Source: Faecalibacterium sp. CAG:1138 (GTDB lineage Bacteria; Bacillota; Clostridia; Christensenellales; CAG-917). From it: a DNA stretch of 29,663 nt. The stretch lies in NCBI GenBank assembly GCA_000434675.1, contig HF988638.1:45850-75512 (forward strand), in the 5' to 3' direction. Both the position numbers and the translations under genes were made by a program. Positions within the stretch are counted from its first letter, which is position 1. The number at the start of each line of letters is the position of its first letter. Positions 6,920 through 13,939 of this stretch are shown here, one piece after another. Under the pieces are notes generated by a model. The model ran no database searches. It worked only from the letters and a program-made list of their open reading frames with translations, and was not told where the DNA came from.

Positions 6920-9454
6920 ATGCCTGCCGAAAACACAAAACTTTTACTTCTTGACAGCAACAGCCTCATGTATCGAGCCTTTCACGCGCTTCCGCTTCTG
7001 ACGGACGACAAGGGCAGAAATACAGGGGCTATTTTCGGTTTTCTAAATATGCTTACGGGCCTTATAAACGAAGAAAAACCGACGCACATTGCCGCGGCTT
7101 TCGACCTTAAGGCTCCGACTTTCAGACACAAAATGTACGACGGCTACAAGGCCACCAGAAGCCCTATGCCGCCGGAGCTTGTGGAGCAGATGCCCGTTAT
7201 CAAGCAGATGCTTGCGGCAATGAAAATCACGGTCGTCGAAAAGGAAGGCTACGAAGCGGACGACGTTTTGGGGACTTTGTCGAAAAAATTCGACGTTCCG
7301 ACCGTTATCGTAACGGGGGATCGCGACAGCTTGCAGCTCGTAAGCCCGACGACGAGCGTTTACCTTACCAAAAAAGGCATAAAAGACGTGGTCGTCTATA
7401 CCCCCGAAAGGCTTTTGGAAGACGGATTTACGCCAGCTTCGTTCATTGACTACAAGGCGCTTCGCGGCGACGTCAGCGACAACATTCCGGGGATACCGGG
7501 CGTGGGCGAAGTTACGGCCAAAAACCTTTTGAAGGAATACGGATCGCTGGACGAAATTCTGAAAAACGCCGAAAACGTAAAAGGAAAACTGGGCGAAAAA
7601 ATCGCGGCGGGGAAAGAGTCGGCGATATTGTCAAAAGAGCTTGCGACGATAGCTTTGGACGCACCGATAGGCGTCACTTTGGACGATTTGAAATTTGATT
7701 ATCCGTTAAGCGCAGAGTTTCGGCAAATGCTTTCGGACTACAAGCTTGAAAGCACCGCAAAAAGATTGCAATTCGTGGCAGAAGCCGAGGTTAAAAAGGT
7801 CAAAACAGACGTAAAAACCGTTGATATCGACAACTTGGCCGATTTGAAAAAAGCGGTTGAGAAGGTTTCGGGTAAAACCGTCGCAATCGTTTTGTCGGAC
7901 AAACTTAATTTTTCCGTAGGGGACGGGACAGAGTATTCCGTGGCGGAAAAGGTCGATCTTTTCGGCGGCCTGTCCTACGACGACATCGTTTCCGAGGCGA
8001 AGAAAATGGCTTGCTCGGATTGCAGGAAAATCGTGTTCGACTACAAAACTCTTCTTCATAAATTCGATTTCGAGGAAGCGGCTTTTAAGGGGCAAACCGA
8101 CGACGTTATGATTCTGGCGCACCTCGTGAAGGGCGGAAAAAGCATAACGAAACCGGAACAGGCGTTTGACGCTTTCGGTTATGCGGGCGAGTATCCCGCA
8201 ACTGAGCTTTTGGAGCTTTATTCGGAACTTGAAAAATCGGCAAACGAGCTCGGCGTCAAAAAGCTTTACGACGAAGTGGAGCTTCCGCTGGTGTCGGTTC
8301 TTTACAAAATGGAAAGGACGGGGTTTGCCGTTGACAAGGAGTTTCTGCTTTCTCTCGGCGAAAAATATTCAAACGAGCTTTCGGAGCTTACGGCGGAAAT
8401 TTTCAGGCTTACGGGAGAGAGCTTCAACGTCAACAGCCCGAAACAGCTTGCCTACGTTCTGTTTGACAAGCTCGGCCTTCCGAAGGGAAGAAAGGCGAGC
8501 ACCAACGTGGAAGTGCTTAACGGCTTGAGGTCGAAGCACCCGGTCGTGCCGCTTATTTTGCGGTACAGAGAAATCGGCAAGCTCAAATCGACCTACGTTG
8601 ACGGCATGGTCAAGCTTATCGGCAGCAATCACAAGCTTCACACCGAATTCAAGCAAACTGTCACAAGCACCGGAAGATTGTCGTCCACGGAGCCTAATCT
8701 TCAGAATATCCCGACCAGAAAAACCGAAGGAAAGGAAATCAGGCGCGCGTTCGTGGCGTCGGAGGGCAACGTGTTGGTATGCGCCGACTACAGCCAGATC
8801 GAACTGCGTCTTCTCGCACATTTTTCGGGCGACGAAAACCTTATAAAAAGCTATTGTTCGGGAGTGGACGTTCACGCGGTTACGGCGGCGGAAATTTTCG
8901 GCGTGCCGCTTGATGAAGTCACTAAGGAAATGCGCGGAAACGCAAAGGCCGTCAATTTCGGCATAATCTACGGCATAAGCGACTGGGGACTTGCAAACGA
9001 TTTGTCCATTTCGCCGAAGCGAGCAAAGGAATTTATCGAAAAATACCTTGCCACCTATCCGAAGGTCAAGGAATATATGGACGCAAACGTCGCCTACGCC
9101 AAGGAGCACGGCTACGTCAAAACCTTCATGGGGCGCATAAGATTTTTGCCGGAGGTTACCGCGTCGAATGCAGCACTACGTAGCTTTGGCGAAAGGGCCG
9201 CCATGAATATGCCGCTTCAGGGAAGCTCGGCAGACATCATAAAAATGGCAATGCTACGGCTTGACAAGAGCTTGGAGGGCATGAAGTCGAAACTTATTCT
9301 GCAGGTTCACGACGAACTCATCGTCGACACCGTGCCCGAGGAAGAGGAGCGCGTCAAAGCGCTTTTGAAGGACGCCATGGAAAACGCAGTCAGCTTCAAG
9401 GTGCCGCTGTCCGTTAACGTCGAGAGCGGAAAAAACTGGGTGGAGGCAAAATGA
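6920..9454 (+). CDS. polA: DNA polymerase I
   Basis: This is the repair and Okazaki-fragment processing polymerase, 844 residues. The N-terminal 5'-3' nuclease domain is intact (LLDSNSLMYRAFHAL, YEADDVLGTL, TGDRDSLQLV, and a helix-hairpin-helix GIPGVGEVTAKNLL). The middle domain at about 300-470 has the 3'-5' exonuclease fold, but its first strand reads AIVLSDKLNF, lacking the Asp-x-Glu metal ligands, so proofreading is probably lost, as in many Bacillota. The polymerase domain has motif A DYSQIEL with Asp623, motif B RGNAKAVNFGIIYG, and motif C HDE at 797-799. It starts one base after the patatin gene and ends one base before coaE. Confidence 0.98.
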   Translation: MPAENTKLLLLDSNSLMYRAFHALPLLTDDKGRNTGAIFGFLNMLTGLINEEKPTHIAAAFDLKAPTFRHKMYDGYKATRSPMPPELVEQMPVIKQMLAAMKITVVEKEGYEADDVLGTLSKKFDVPTVIVTGDRDSLQLVSPTTSVYLTKKGIKDVVVYTPERLLEDGFTPASFIDYKALRGDVSDNIPGIPGVGEVTAKNLLKEYGSLDEILKNAENVKGKLGEKIAAGKESAILSKELATIALDAPIGVTLDDLKFDYPLSAEFRQMLSDYKLESTAKRLQFVAEAEVKKVKTDVKTVDIDNLADLKKAVEKVSGKTVAIVLSDKLNFSVGDGTEYSVAEKVDLFGGLSYDDIVSEAKKMACSDCRKIVFDYKTLLHKFDFEEAAFKGQTDDVMILAHLVKGGKSITKPEQAFDAFGYAGEYPATELLELYSELEKSANELGVKKLYDEVELPLVSVLYKMERTGFAVDKEFLLSLGEKYSNELSELTAEIFRLTGESFNVNSPKQLAYVLFDKLGLPKGRKASTNVEVLNGLRSKHPVVPLILRYREIGKLKSTYVDGMVKLIGSNHKLHTEFKQTVTSTGRLSSTEPNLQNIPTRKTEGKEIRRAFVASEGNVLVCADYSQIELRLLAHFSGDENLIKSYCSGVDVHAVTAAEIFGVPLDEVTKEMRGNAKAVNFGIIYGISDWGLANDLSISPKRAKEFIEKYLATYPKVKEYMDANVAYAKEHGYVKTFMGRIRFLPEVTASNAALRSFGERAAMNMPLQGSSADIIKMAMLRLDKSLEGMKSKLILQVHDELIVDTVPEEEERVKALLKDAMENAVSFKVPLSVNVESGKNWVEAK

Positions 9455-9455
9455 T

Positions 9456-10010
9456 ATGAAAGTTGCAATAACGGGCGGCATCGGCAGCGGCAAATCGACC
9501 GTTTCCGACATGCTGAGAAAAATGGGCAAAACCGTCTATGACGCCGACAAAATAAACGCGGAGCTTTTGACGGACGAAAGTTATCTTGAAAAGCTTCGGG
9601 CAAACTTCCCCGAGGCGTTTACGGGCGGCGAACTTGACAAAAAAAAACTTGCCGAAACGATTTTTTCTTCCGACGAAAAAAGACTGCTTCTGAATTCGAT
9701 TGCTCACCCTGCGATTCTTTCTAAAATCGAAGCTTTGGACAATTGTTACGTCGAAGTACCGCTTCTATCAGAGAGCGGCGCCGAAAAGCTTTTCGACAAA
9801 GTGGTAGTGGTGCTTGCGCCGAGGTGGATGAAAATTGATAGAATTATGAAACGAAACGGACTTTCAGAGGAGCAGGCTTTGCGCATAATAAACGCACAGG
9901 CGACCGACGCCGACCGAATTAAGAACGGCTACTACAGCCTTTCAAACAGCGGCGATTTTGACGATCTGGAATGGCAGGTTGAAAAACTTGCCAAAGTGTT
10001 CCCGATATAA
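9456..10010 (+). CDS. coaE: Dephospho-CoA kinase
   Basis: This enzyme catalyses the last step of coenzyme A synthesis, ATP-dependent phosphorylation of the ribose 3'-hydroxyl of dephospho-CoA. The 184-residue protein begins MKVAITGGIGSGKSTVSDML with a P-loop at residues 7-15. Other family landmarks are VYDADKINAELL, where the Asp is the likely base, and YVEVPLLSESGAEKLFDKVVVV, followed by the lid-like region with RIMKRNGLSEEQALRIINAQ. The length is slightly below the usual 195-205. polA-coaE adjacency is common in Bacillota. A palindromic terminator follows. Confidence 0.95.
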   Translation: MKVAITGGIGSGKSTVSDMLRKMGKTVYDADKINAELLTDESYLEKLRANFPEAFTGGELDKKKLAETIFSSDEKRLLLNSIAHPAILSKIEALDNCYVEVPLLSESGAEKLFDKVVVVLAPRWMKIDRIMKRNGLSEEQALRIINAQATDADRIKNGYYSLSNSGDFDDLEWQVEKLAKVFPI

Positions 10011-10023
10011 ACGTGTAAAGAGA

Positions 10024-10045
10024 AGAGCGGCATGCCGCTCTTTTT
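10024..10045 (+). terminator. Terminator after coaE
   Basis: A perfect 18-base palindrome (AGAGCGGCATGCCGCTCT) is followed by a run of T. A TTGACA at 10049-10054 just beyond it may be the -35 box of the next gene, but I see no good -10 box. Confidence 0.85.
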
Positions 10046-10087
10046 CGTTTGACATTTCAAAACGCCTTAATTGCATACACTATTTTT

Positions 10088-10678
10088 ATGAGAAAACGAA
10101 AAAAAACGGTGATTGCGATTGTGGCGGCAGTGCTTTCGGCCTCGGCGATCGGGCTTGGGTTGTTGAATCTGGTCACGGTGGATTATTTGGCGGAAGTGGA
10201 AACCTATGCGCCCGAAAATGTTCGGGCACTTGCGCTTGCCGTAATAAAGGCCGAAAGCGATTTCGACGCTCGGGCAAAGTCCAAAAAGGGCGCCGTTGGC
10301 TTGATGCAGCTTATGCCGGACACGGCAAATTTCGTATGGCTGACAATGCTGGGCGGAAAAACAATGCTGACGGAAAACGACCTTTACAAGCCGGAGTTGA
10401 ACGTTAAAATCGGGATAAGATATCTTGAATATCTGCTTTCGAAATTCGACGAGAAGTGGGCTATATGCGCCTACAATGCAGGAGAAGGCACCGTCTGCCG
10501 CTGGATTTCAGGCGGCGGGCAAGTGGAGTACGAGGAAACGCGGAACTACCTTAAAAAGGTAAATTTTTATAAAACCGTCTATCAAAAGGCAGGATGCCGC
10601 CAAAAACGGAAAATATCCGCCACCACTCGAGAAACAAAATTTACAAAAAAATTTCCCGAAACCCAAAAATTCGCTTGA
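10088..10678 (+). CDS. Membrane-anchored lytic transglycosylase (Slt/MltE-like)
   Basis: This protein cleaves peptidoglycan glycan strands outside the membrane. I take the ATG at 10088; upstream in-frame starts overlap a TTGACA box. The start has no clear Shine-Dalgarno site. A basic N-terminus and a hydrophobic segment at about 7-28 form a signal anchor. The SLT domain follows: catalytic Glu56 in KAESDF, then GAVGLMQLMPDTA and the downstream motif AYNAGEGTV. The length of 196 residues is that of the short, single-domain type often seen in Bacillota next to coaE. The last 25 residues are basic and low in complexity. The tRNA-Leu promoter begins within its last codons. Confidence 0.93.
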   Translation: MRKRKKTVIAIVAAVLSASAIGLGLLNLVTVDYLAEVETYAPENVRALALAVIKAESDFDARAKSKKGAVGLMQLMPDTANFVWLTMLGGKTMLTENDLYKPELNVKIGIRYLEYLLSKFDEKWAICAYNAGEGTVCRWISGGGQVEYEETRNYLKKVNFYKTVYQKAGCRQKRKISATTRETKFTKKFPETQKFA

Positions 10679-10703
10679 CAAAAACAACTCCACACTATAA
10701 AAT
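10675..10703 (+). promoter_or_regulatory. Promoter of tRNA-Leu
   Basis: TTGACA (10675-10680), 17 bp, and TAAAAT (10698-10703) lie 12 bases before the mature tRNA. The -35 box overlaps the stop codon of the lytic transglycosylase gene. Confidence 0.85.
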
Positions 10704-10715
10704 GTTTGTTGTTAT

Positions 10716-10798
10716 GCGGCCATGGCGGAATAGGCAGACGCGTACGTTTGAGGGGCGTATGGGAGACCGTATGAGTTCAAGTCTCATTGGCCGCACCA
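10716..10798 (+). tRNA. tRNA-Leu (anticodon GAG)
   Basis: The acceptor stem GCGGCCA pairs perfectly with TGGCCGC, followed by discriminator A and an encoded CCA. The anticodon arm is TACGT-TTGAGGG-GCGTA, giving anticodon GAG, which reads CUC and CUU. A class II extra arm lies between the anticodon and T arms. The T arm is ATGAG-TTCAAGT-CTCAT. A promoter lies just upstream and a terminator two bases downstream, so it is a single-gene transcript. Confidence 0.96.
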
Positions 10799-10853
10799 AA
10801 GACAAGCAGAGATGCTTGTCTTTTTTTTGTCCAACGGCTTGAACGCGGCAAAA
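10778..10853 (+). repeat. Direct repeat copy A: tRNA-Leu 3' end, terminator and flank
   Basis: This segment, from the T loop of tRNA-Leu through the terminator to the sequence GCGGCAAAA, is repeated with only a few changes at 10977-11051, 199 bases away. Confidence 0.9.
10801..10828 (+). terminator. Terminator of tRNA-Leu
   Basis: A perfect 8-bp stem, GACAAGCA-GAGA-TGCTTGTC, is followed by eight T. Confidence 0.95.
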
Positions 10854-10939
10854 CGGGTTTTGCCGTAACCGCATATGCGGTTTCATACGGCCGTATATCG
10901 TGACGCTTCGCTGCGCTCTCGCTATTCCGTCACTACGGA
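10846..10939 (+). repeat. Run of consecutive palindromes
   Basis: Inverted repeats follow one another with almost no spacing. They are CGGCAAAAC/GTTTTGCCG (10846-10865), the 16-base palindrome AACCGCATATGCGGTT (10867-10882), the 12-base palindrome ATACGGCCGTAT (10885-10896), GTGACG/CGTCAC (10900-10933), and TCCGT/ACGGA (10926-10939), which overlaps the previous one. The block lies between the two copies of the tRNA-end repeat. No coding sequence is convincing here. Confidence 0.8.
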
Positions 10940-10976
10940 AACAAACGTAAAACGGTTGCAATCCCTTCGTTCCTTA

Positions 10977-11051
10977 CAAGTCTCACCCGCCGCACCAAAG
11001 ACAAGCAGAGTTGCTTGTCTTTTTTTGTCCAACGGCTTGAATGCGGCAAAA
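10977..11051 (+). repeat. Direct repeat copy B: orphan tRNA 3' end with terminator
   Basis: This is a second, imperfect copy of the tRNA-Leu 3' end with CCA, the terminator hairpin (GACAAGCA-GAGT-TGCTTGTC, seven T, 11000-11026) and the flank. There is no matching 5' half: the bases before the T loop do not pair, so it cannot form a tRNA. It reads CTCAC-CCGCCGC where copy A has CTCAT-TGGCCGC, so it may derive from a different leucine tRNA. Confidence 0.88.
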
Positions 11052-11070
11052 GCCAAGGCGAAAATCAGGC
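11043..11070 (+). repeat. 28-base exact repeat, detached copy
   Basis: These 28 bases are identical to 12583-12610, which encode part of the signal peptide of the minus-strand protein at 11133-12644. The first 9 bases (GCGGCAAAA) are also the last 9 of tRNA-end repeat copy B. The following stretch to 11100 contains a run of eight G (11084-11091) and no gene. Confidence 0.9.
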
Positions 11071-11103
11071 CGGATTTTTTTGTGGGGGGGGATGCGGATA
11101 ATA

Positions 11104-11128
11104 AAAAACTCCCGAGCCGGGAGTTTTT
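11104..11128 (-). terminator. Terminator of the minus-strand secreted-protein gene
   Basis: The hairpin AACTCCC-GGCTC-GGGAGTT (minus strand) is followed by T residues and starts four bases after the stop codon. It has A/T runs on both sides, so it could act in both directions. Confidence 0.88.
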
Positions 11129-11132
11129 CGTT

Positions 11133-12644
11133 TTATTCGTCGTCCGGGCGGACGGAGAAGTTCGGTTCGTCTCCTCGAGGGACGGCGGCTACCTCCTCCA
11201 ATGTTTTTTTGTGCGTTGTTTTGTTTTTGAGGGCTTTTATCGTAAAAATGATCAGGAAAATCACAAACCCCAAAACCGGTATGCCCAGCAAGAAAGCTGC
11301 AATGATGCCTCCTATTATGAAAACCATGAATATGGCGTAGTAGATGGTTTTCACTCGCTTCGGACTGTCCGACGAGCATATTTGTAGCTTCAGTTCGCCG
11401 TACTCCGGAAGAGTGTCGTAATGGGCGGTGTAGCCCGTTTCGGTTTTCTGCCAGCCGTCCTTTAAGTCCAGAATATGGAACGGCGTGTTGACGACGATCG
11501 TCAGATCCTTGAAGCTTGCCCAGGTCGAGGCCGGCGACAGAAGATAATTGTAGGTGTAAACGGTTGGTTCATATCCTTTGTCGATGCCGGGGAAGAGCGG
11601 CGATTTCACTTCGTTCACCAGCGTCTGATGCGGAGCGAATTTCATTTCGTAGCCGTACCAGCGACGGATTTCGTAGGAAGAAACGTTGAAGACTGAAAGA
11701 CTGTTGCCGTAGTGAGAGCTCTGACTGTTGTACTTTTCAAAAACGATGTTGTGCCAGTCCAAACGGCTGATTTTGCTGTCTTCGGTGTGGTAAAGATAGA
11801 CGAGGTCTTCAAAAGTCAGTTCGTTTTGTTCCGCGACCTTCACGCTGTAGCCGCCGAGAGGTTTGAAAACTCTGTCGGAATAATTGTAGCTTGCAAATTT
11901 TGCGCCGCCGGCGATTTGTTCAATATCCATAGGCTCGCCCACAGTGTAGAATTCGATAAACTGCGTTGCTTCGTTGTAGGATATGGAAATATAGCTGTTG
12001 TTTCTGGCGGAAACGTTTTCGCTGCAAAACATTTTGACGTTAGGCAGGCTGAAGGTTACGTATGCGGAGGAATAATCGGGCATTTTTCCCGAAAAGTCGT
12101 TGTCTATTTGCAATTTGTAGCGATAGACCTTTTCGGAAAGATTCCAGTCGTCCGCCGTTTTGTATTCGTCGGTGACGTTTGAAATTTCTTTTTCGAGGTC
12201 GAATTCGTCGTCGCGATTATAATAGGTTGCGCGAACGGTGCTGTTCACGGAAACGCCGTTCACTGTTATGTCGTAGAACTTGCCGTCCGAAATGCTGCCG
12301 TAGTCATAGCCGTTGCGGCCGTCCATGAACGGAAAAACCGCGAAGACGGTTATTTCGCTGTCGGTCGGGTTGCGGAAAGTGTAGCGCGCGGTAACGGTGT
12401 TGAGCGGCTGGTCTTCAGAGGAATAAGGGCCGACTTCGTTCGTGATGTCGAAGGTCAGAAGCTCGCTGTCCACGACGATAGGGCTGTCGCCGTTGCCGGA
12501 TATGGTTATGCCGGTGGACGTCGTGCCTTCCCATCTGGTCTGTGCCGAGTTCGCTTTGGCGGGCATAGCTGCCGAAAACACCGCGGCAAAAGCCAAGGCG
12601 AAAATCAGGCTAACTGTGGCAAATTTTCCGAAAGCGGTTTTCAT
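11133..12644 (-). CDS. Secreted or membrane-anchored protein of unknown function
   Basis: I do not recognise this 503-residue protein. It has a clear signal peptide (about 1-31, with the cleavage-type end AAMPAKA), then an extracytoplasmic region of about 400 residues rich in beta-strand-like sequence and aromatic residues. That region starts with a stretch (FDITNEVGPYSSEDQPLNTV, then TARYTFRNPTDSEITVFAVF) that resembles the adhesion-like folds of DUF4424-type proteins. Near the C-terminus a strongly hydrophobic stretch at about 432-472 forms one or two membrane segments, followed by a 31-residue charged cytoplasmic tail. The start is supported by AAGGAGGTG and a promoter (TTGCAA-17-TATACT). 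It is transcribed alone, divergently from the TM2 gene. Part of its signal-peptide DNA is repeated near its 3' end. Confidence 0.85.
   Translation of the reverse strand: MKTAFGKFATVSLIFALAFAAVFSAAMPAKANSAQTRWEGTTSTGITISGNGDSPIVVDSELLTFDITNEVGPYSSEDQPLNTVTARYTFRNPTDSEITVFAVFPFMDGRNGYDYGSISDGKFYDITVNGVSVNSTVRATYYNRDDEFDLEKEISNVTDEYKTADDWNLSEKVYRYKLQIDNDFSGKMPDYSSAYVTFSLPNVKMFCSENVSARNNSYISISYNEATQFIEFYTVGEPMDIEQIAGGAKFASYNYSDRVFKPLGGYSVKVAEQNELTFEDLVYLYHTEDSKISRLDWHNIVFEKYNSQSSHYGNSLSVFNVSSYEIRRWYGYEMKFAPHQTLVNEVKSPLFPGIDKGYEPTVYTYNYLLSPASTWASFKDLTIVVNTPFHILDLKDGWQKTETGYTAHYDTLPEYGELKLQICSSDSPKRVKTIYYAIFMVFIIGGIIAAFLLGIPVLGFVIFLIIFTIKALKNKTTHKKTLEEVAAVPRGDEPNFSVRPDDE
12583..12610 (+). repeat. 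28-base exact repeat, copy inside the signal-peptide region
   Basis: This is identical to 11043-11070. In the minus-strand gene it encodes the hydrophobic core LIFALAFAA of the signal peptide. Confidence 0.9.
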
Positions 12645-12664
12645 CGAGCACCTCCTTTTTTTTC

Positions 12665-12693
12665 AGTATAACATAGCGGTCGGCGGATTGCAA
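12665..12693 (-). promoter_or_regulatory. Promoter of the minus-strand secreted-protein gene
   Basis: On the minus strand, TTGCAA (12693-12688) and TATACT (12670-12665) are 17 bp apart, about 20 bases before the start codon at 12644. Confidence 0.85.
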
Positions 12694-12699
12694 CGATTG

Positions 12700-12729
12700 T
12701 TGACAAAATAGTGGCGGCGGTGCTATAAT
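12700..12729 (+). promoter_or_regulatory. Promoter of the TM2 protein gene
   Basis: TTGACA (12700-12705) and TATAAT (12724-12729) are 18 bp apart. The -35 boxes of this promoter and of the divergent minus-strand promoter are only 6 bp apart, so the two could influence each other. Confidence 0.85.
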
Positions 12730-12786
12730 ATATAAAAAGCGGCGTAAAAGCCGGAAAGCGGTTTGAAACGCCCTGGAGGATATGAA

Positions 12787-13209
12787 ATGAAATATTGCAT
12801 GCATTGCGGCAGAGAAATGCCCGAAGGCGCAAACTTTTGCCCGAATTGCGGACACGGGGCGGACGGCTCCGAACAAGGCTCTGCCTACACCCGCACGGCA
12901 GGCGATAAGCCGCGTCAGAACGACTTTCTGACGGACGTAACCACCGATTTTTACGGACGTAACCGCCTCTGCGCAAGCCTTTTCGGCATACTTTTGGGGA
13001 CGTTCGGAATACACGAATTTTATTTGGGAAAAACTTCTTTGGGCATTTTGTCGGTGCTGTTCTGCTGGACGGGCATACCGGCGCTCGTCGGACTTGTGAA
13101 GGGCATAATGTATCTTTGCCAGCCTAACGAGGAGTTCAAGGGGCATATTTCCGACAAAATCAAAGCAAAATATCTGTCCGAAAATCAAAACGACGGCTGG
13201 AAATTTTAG
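12787..13209 (+). CDS. Zinc-ribbon TM2-domain membrane protein
   Basis: This is a 140-residue membrane protein of unknown cellular role. The N-terminus is a small zinc ribbon with Cys4, Cys7, Cys18 and Cys21 (MKYCMHCGRE, NFCPNCG). A linker follows, then a TM2 domain at about 58-112 with two membrane helices and the signature GTFGIHEFYLGKTSLGILSV. The start at 12787 follows GGAGG by seven bases. The ATG at 12782 is out of frame and meets a TGA after one codon. The last 25 residues are charged. The gene has its own promoter and ends 18 bases before the T-box promoter; I see no separate terminator. Confidence 0.9.
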   Translation: MKYCMHCGREMPEGANFCPNCGHGADGSEQGSAYTRTAGDKPRQNDFLTDVTTDFYGRNRLCASLFGILLGTFGIHEFYLGKTSLGILSVLFCWTGIPALVGLVKGIMYLCQPNEEFKGHISDKIKAKYLSENQNDGWKF

Positions 13210-13227
13210 ACGTTTAGGGAAAACCCG

Positions 13228-13256
13228 TTGACAAAAACCCTTCGTCGGCGTATAAT
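13228..13256 (+). promoter_or_regulatory. Promoter of the T-box-thrS transcript
   Basis: TTGACA (13228-13233), 17 bp and TATAAT (13251-13256) are a perfect consensus promoter. Confidence 0.92.
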
Positions 13257-13262
13257 TTGTTT

Positions 13263-13484
13263 ATATAAAAGCAATGACGGAACAAGTAGCTTCGGAAAGC
13301 GTGAAGAGAGAAGGCGGTCGGTGCAAGCCTCCCGCGGAACGAAAGCGAAAAACCACTCCCGAGCTGCGTGGCGAAATACATCAAACCACGCCGCAAACCT
13401 TGCGTAAACAGGATAATTGAGCAAAAGTCAAGGTGGAACCGTGCCATGCACCCTTGCCGAGGATATCCTCTGCAAGGATTTTTT
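13263..13484 (+). promoter_or_regulatory. T-box riboswitch leader (threonine)
   Basis: This leader senses uncharged tRNA-Thr and lets transcription into thrS proceed only when threonyl-tRNA is scarce. Stem I features are present: an AGAGAG segment followed by GGCGG and GGTGCAAGCC in the distal part. The likely specifier codon is ACC at 13352-13354, followed by ACTCCCGAGC. The T-box core AAGGTGGAACCGTGC spans 13430-13444, with TGGAACC as the tRNA-end-binding bulge and CACCCTT as the antiterminator partner. A competing terminator follows. ACC matches the threonine specificity of the downstream gene. The exact 5' end is inferred from the promoter. Confidence 0.93.
13452..13484 (+). terminator. 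Regulated terminator of the T-box
   Basis: CCTTGC pairs with GCAAGG around an inner palindrome GAGGATATCCTC, followed by A and six T (13479-13484). CCTT is shared with the antiterminator, as expected for a T-box switch. Confidence 0.92.
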
Positions 13485-13939
13485 ATTTATTTGGTTTATC
13501 GGTGAAACCAAACACGGCTTGAAAGGAAAATGAGGCCACGGCCGCGGCCACTCGTCCCAACACTCACATATTTAAGCCGCACAAAGTTTTGCGCGTCCGG
13601 TAAGATATGTTCGGTTGCTCCTCTTCCCACAAAAGGCTCGCCTTTTGCGGGTTCCCTAAATACTCAGCGGCCGTGTAAATGAGTGTCGAGCAGTTGCACT
13701 TTGTACGAAGTTTTCGGGAATTTCGCATGGCGCAGTGCGCCGCCCCGAAAACGAGTGACACAATAAGAGAAAGCTCCCGACTGCGAGACCGAGAGTGTCC
13801 CCGCCCAACTGGGCTTTCCGTGGATTCCTTGTTGCATTGCAATAAGGGGAACGGAAACGGGGGAAACTCCGTGAGGAAGGGGGAAAGCTTTCTTTCAGTA
13901 AATTAATTGTGAAAAAATTATTTTTGGAGATATAAAAAT
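13485..13939 (+). other. Unexplained structured spacer between T-box and thrS
   Basis: About 450 bases separate the T-box terminator from thrS, far more than usual. No gene is convincing on either strand. Inverted repeats are dense: TTGGTTT/AAACCAA (13491-13511), a GC-rich repeat near 13532-13552, and a nested set from ACACTCA (13560-13566) with TGAGTGT (13680-13686) and GCCGC (13576-13580) with GCGGC (13667-13671). Inside these is a 12-bp hairpin CCCACAAAAGGC (13626-13637) with its partner ending 13651. GGCGCAGTGCGCC near 13729-13741 and CCTTGTTGCATTGCAATAAGG near 13827 follow. The thrS ribosome site TTTTGGAG lies at the end. It could be a structured RNA, part of a second control element, or an inserted palindromic repeat. 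Confidence 0.55.

Noticed and set aside
6920..9454. Loss of proofreading residues in PolA as a novelty
   Set aside because: A degenerate 3'-5' exonuclease domain is common in Bacillota PolA and is expected here.
10977..11000. Second tRNA-Leu gene
   Set aside because: Only the 3' end is present. The 5' acceptor, D and anticodon arms are missing and the T stem does not pair.
11084..11091. Run of eight G as a phase-variation tract
   Set aside because: It lies in non-coding DNA with no promoter or reading frame that it could switch.
10875..11387. Plus-strand open frame of 170 residues downstream of tRNA-Leu
   Set aside because: It runs through the palindromes, the duplicated tRNA end and a terminator, then antisense to the secreted-protein gene. 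No family features or ribosome site are seen.
13564..13842. Minus-strand 92-residue open frame in the thrS spacer
   Set aside because: It has no ribosome site or promoter and overlaps the strong inverted repeats. Its composition looks like translated structured DNA, not protein.
13485..13939. RNase P RNA, tmRNA or SRP RNA in the spacer
   Set aside because: I looked for the hallmark sequences of each on both strands and found none.
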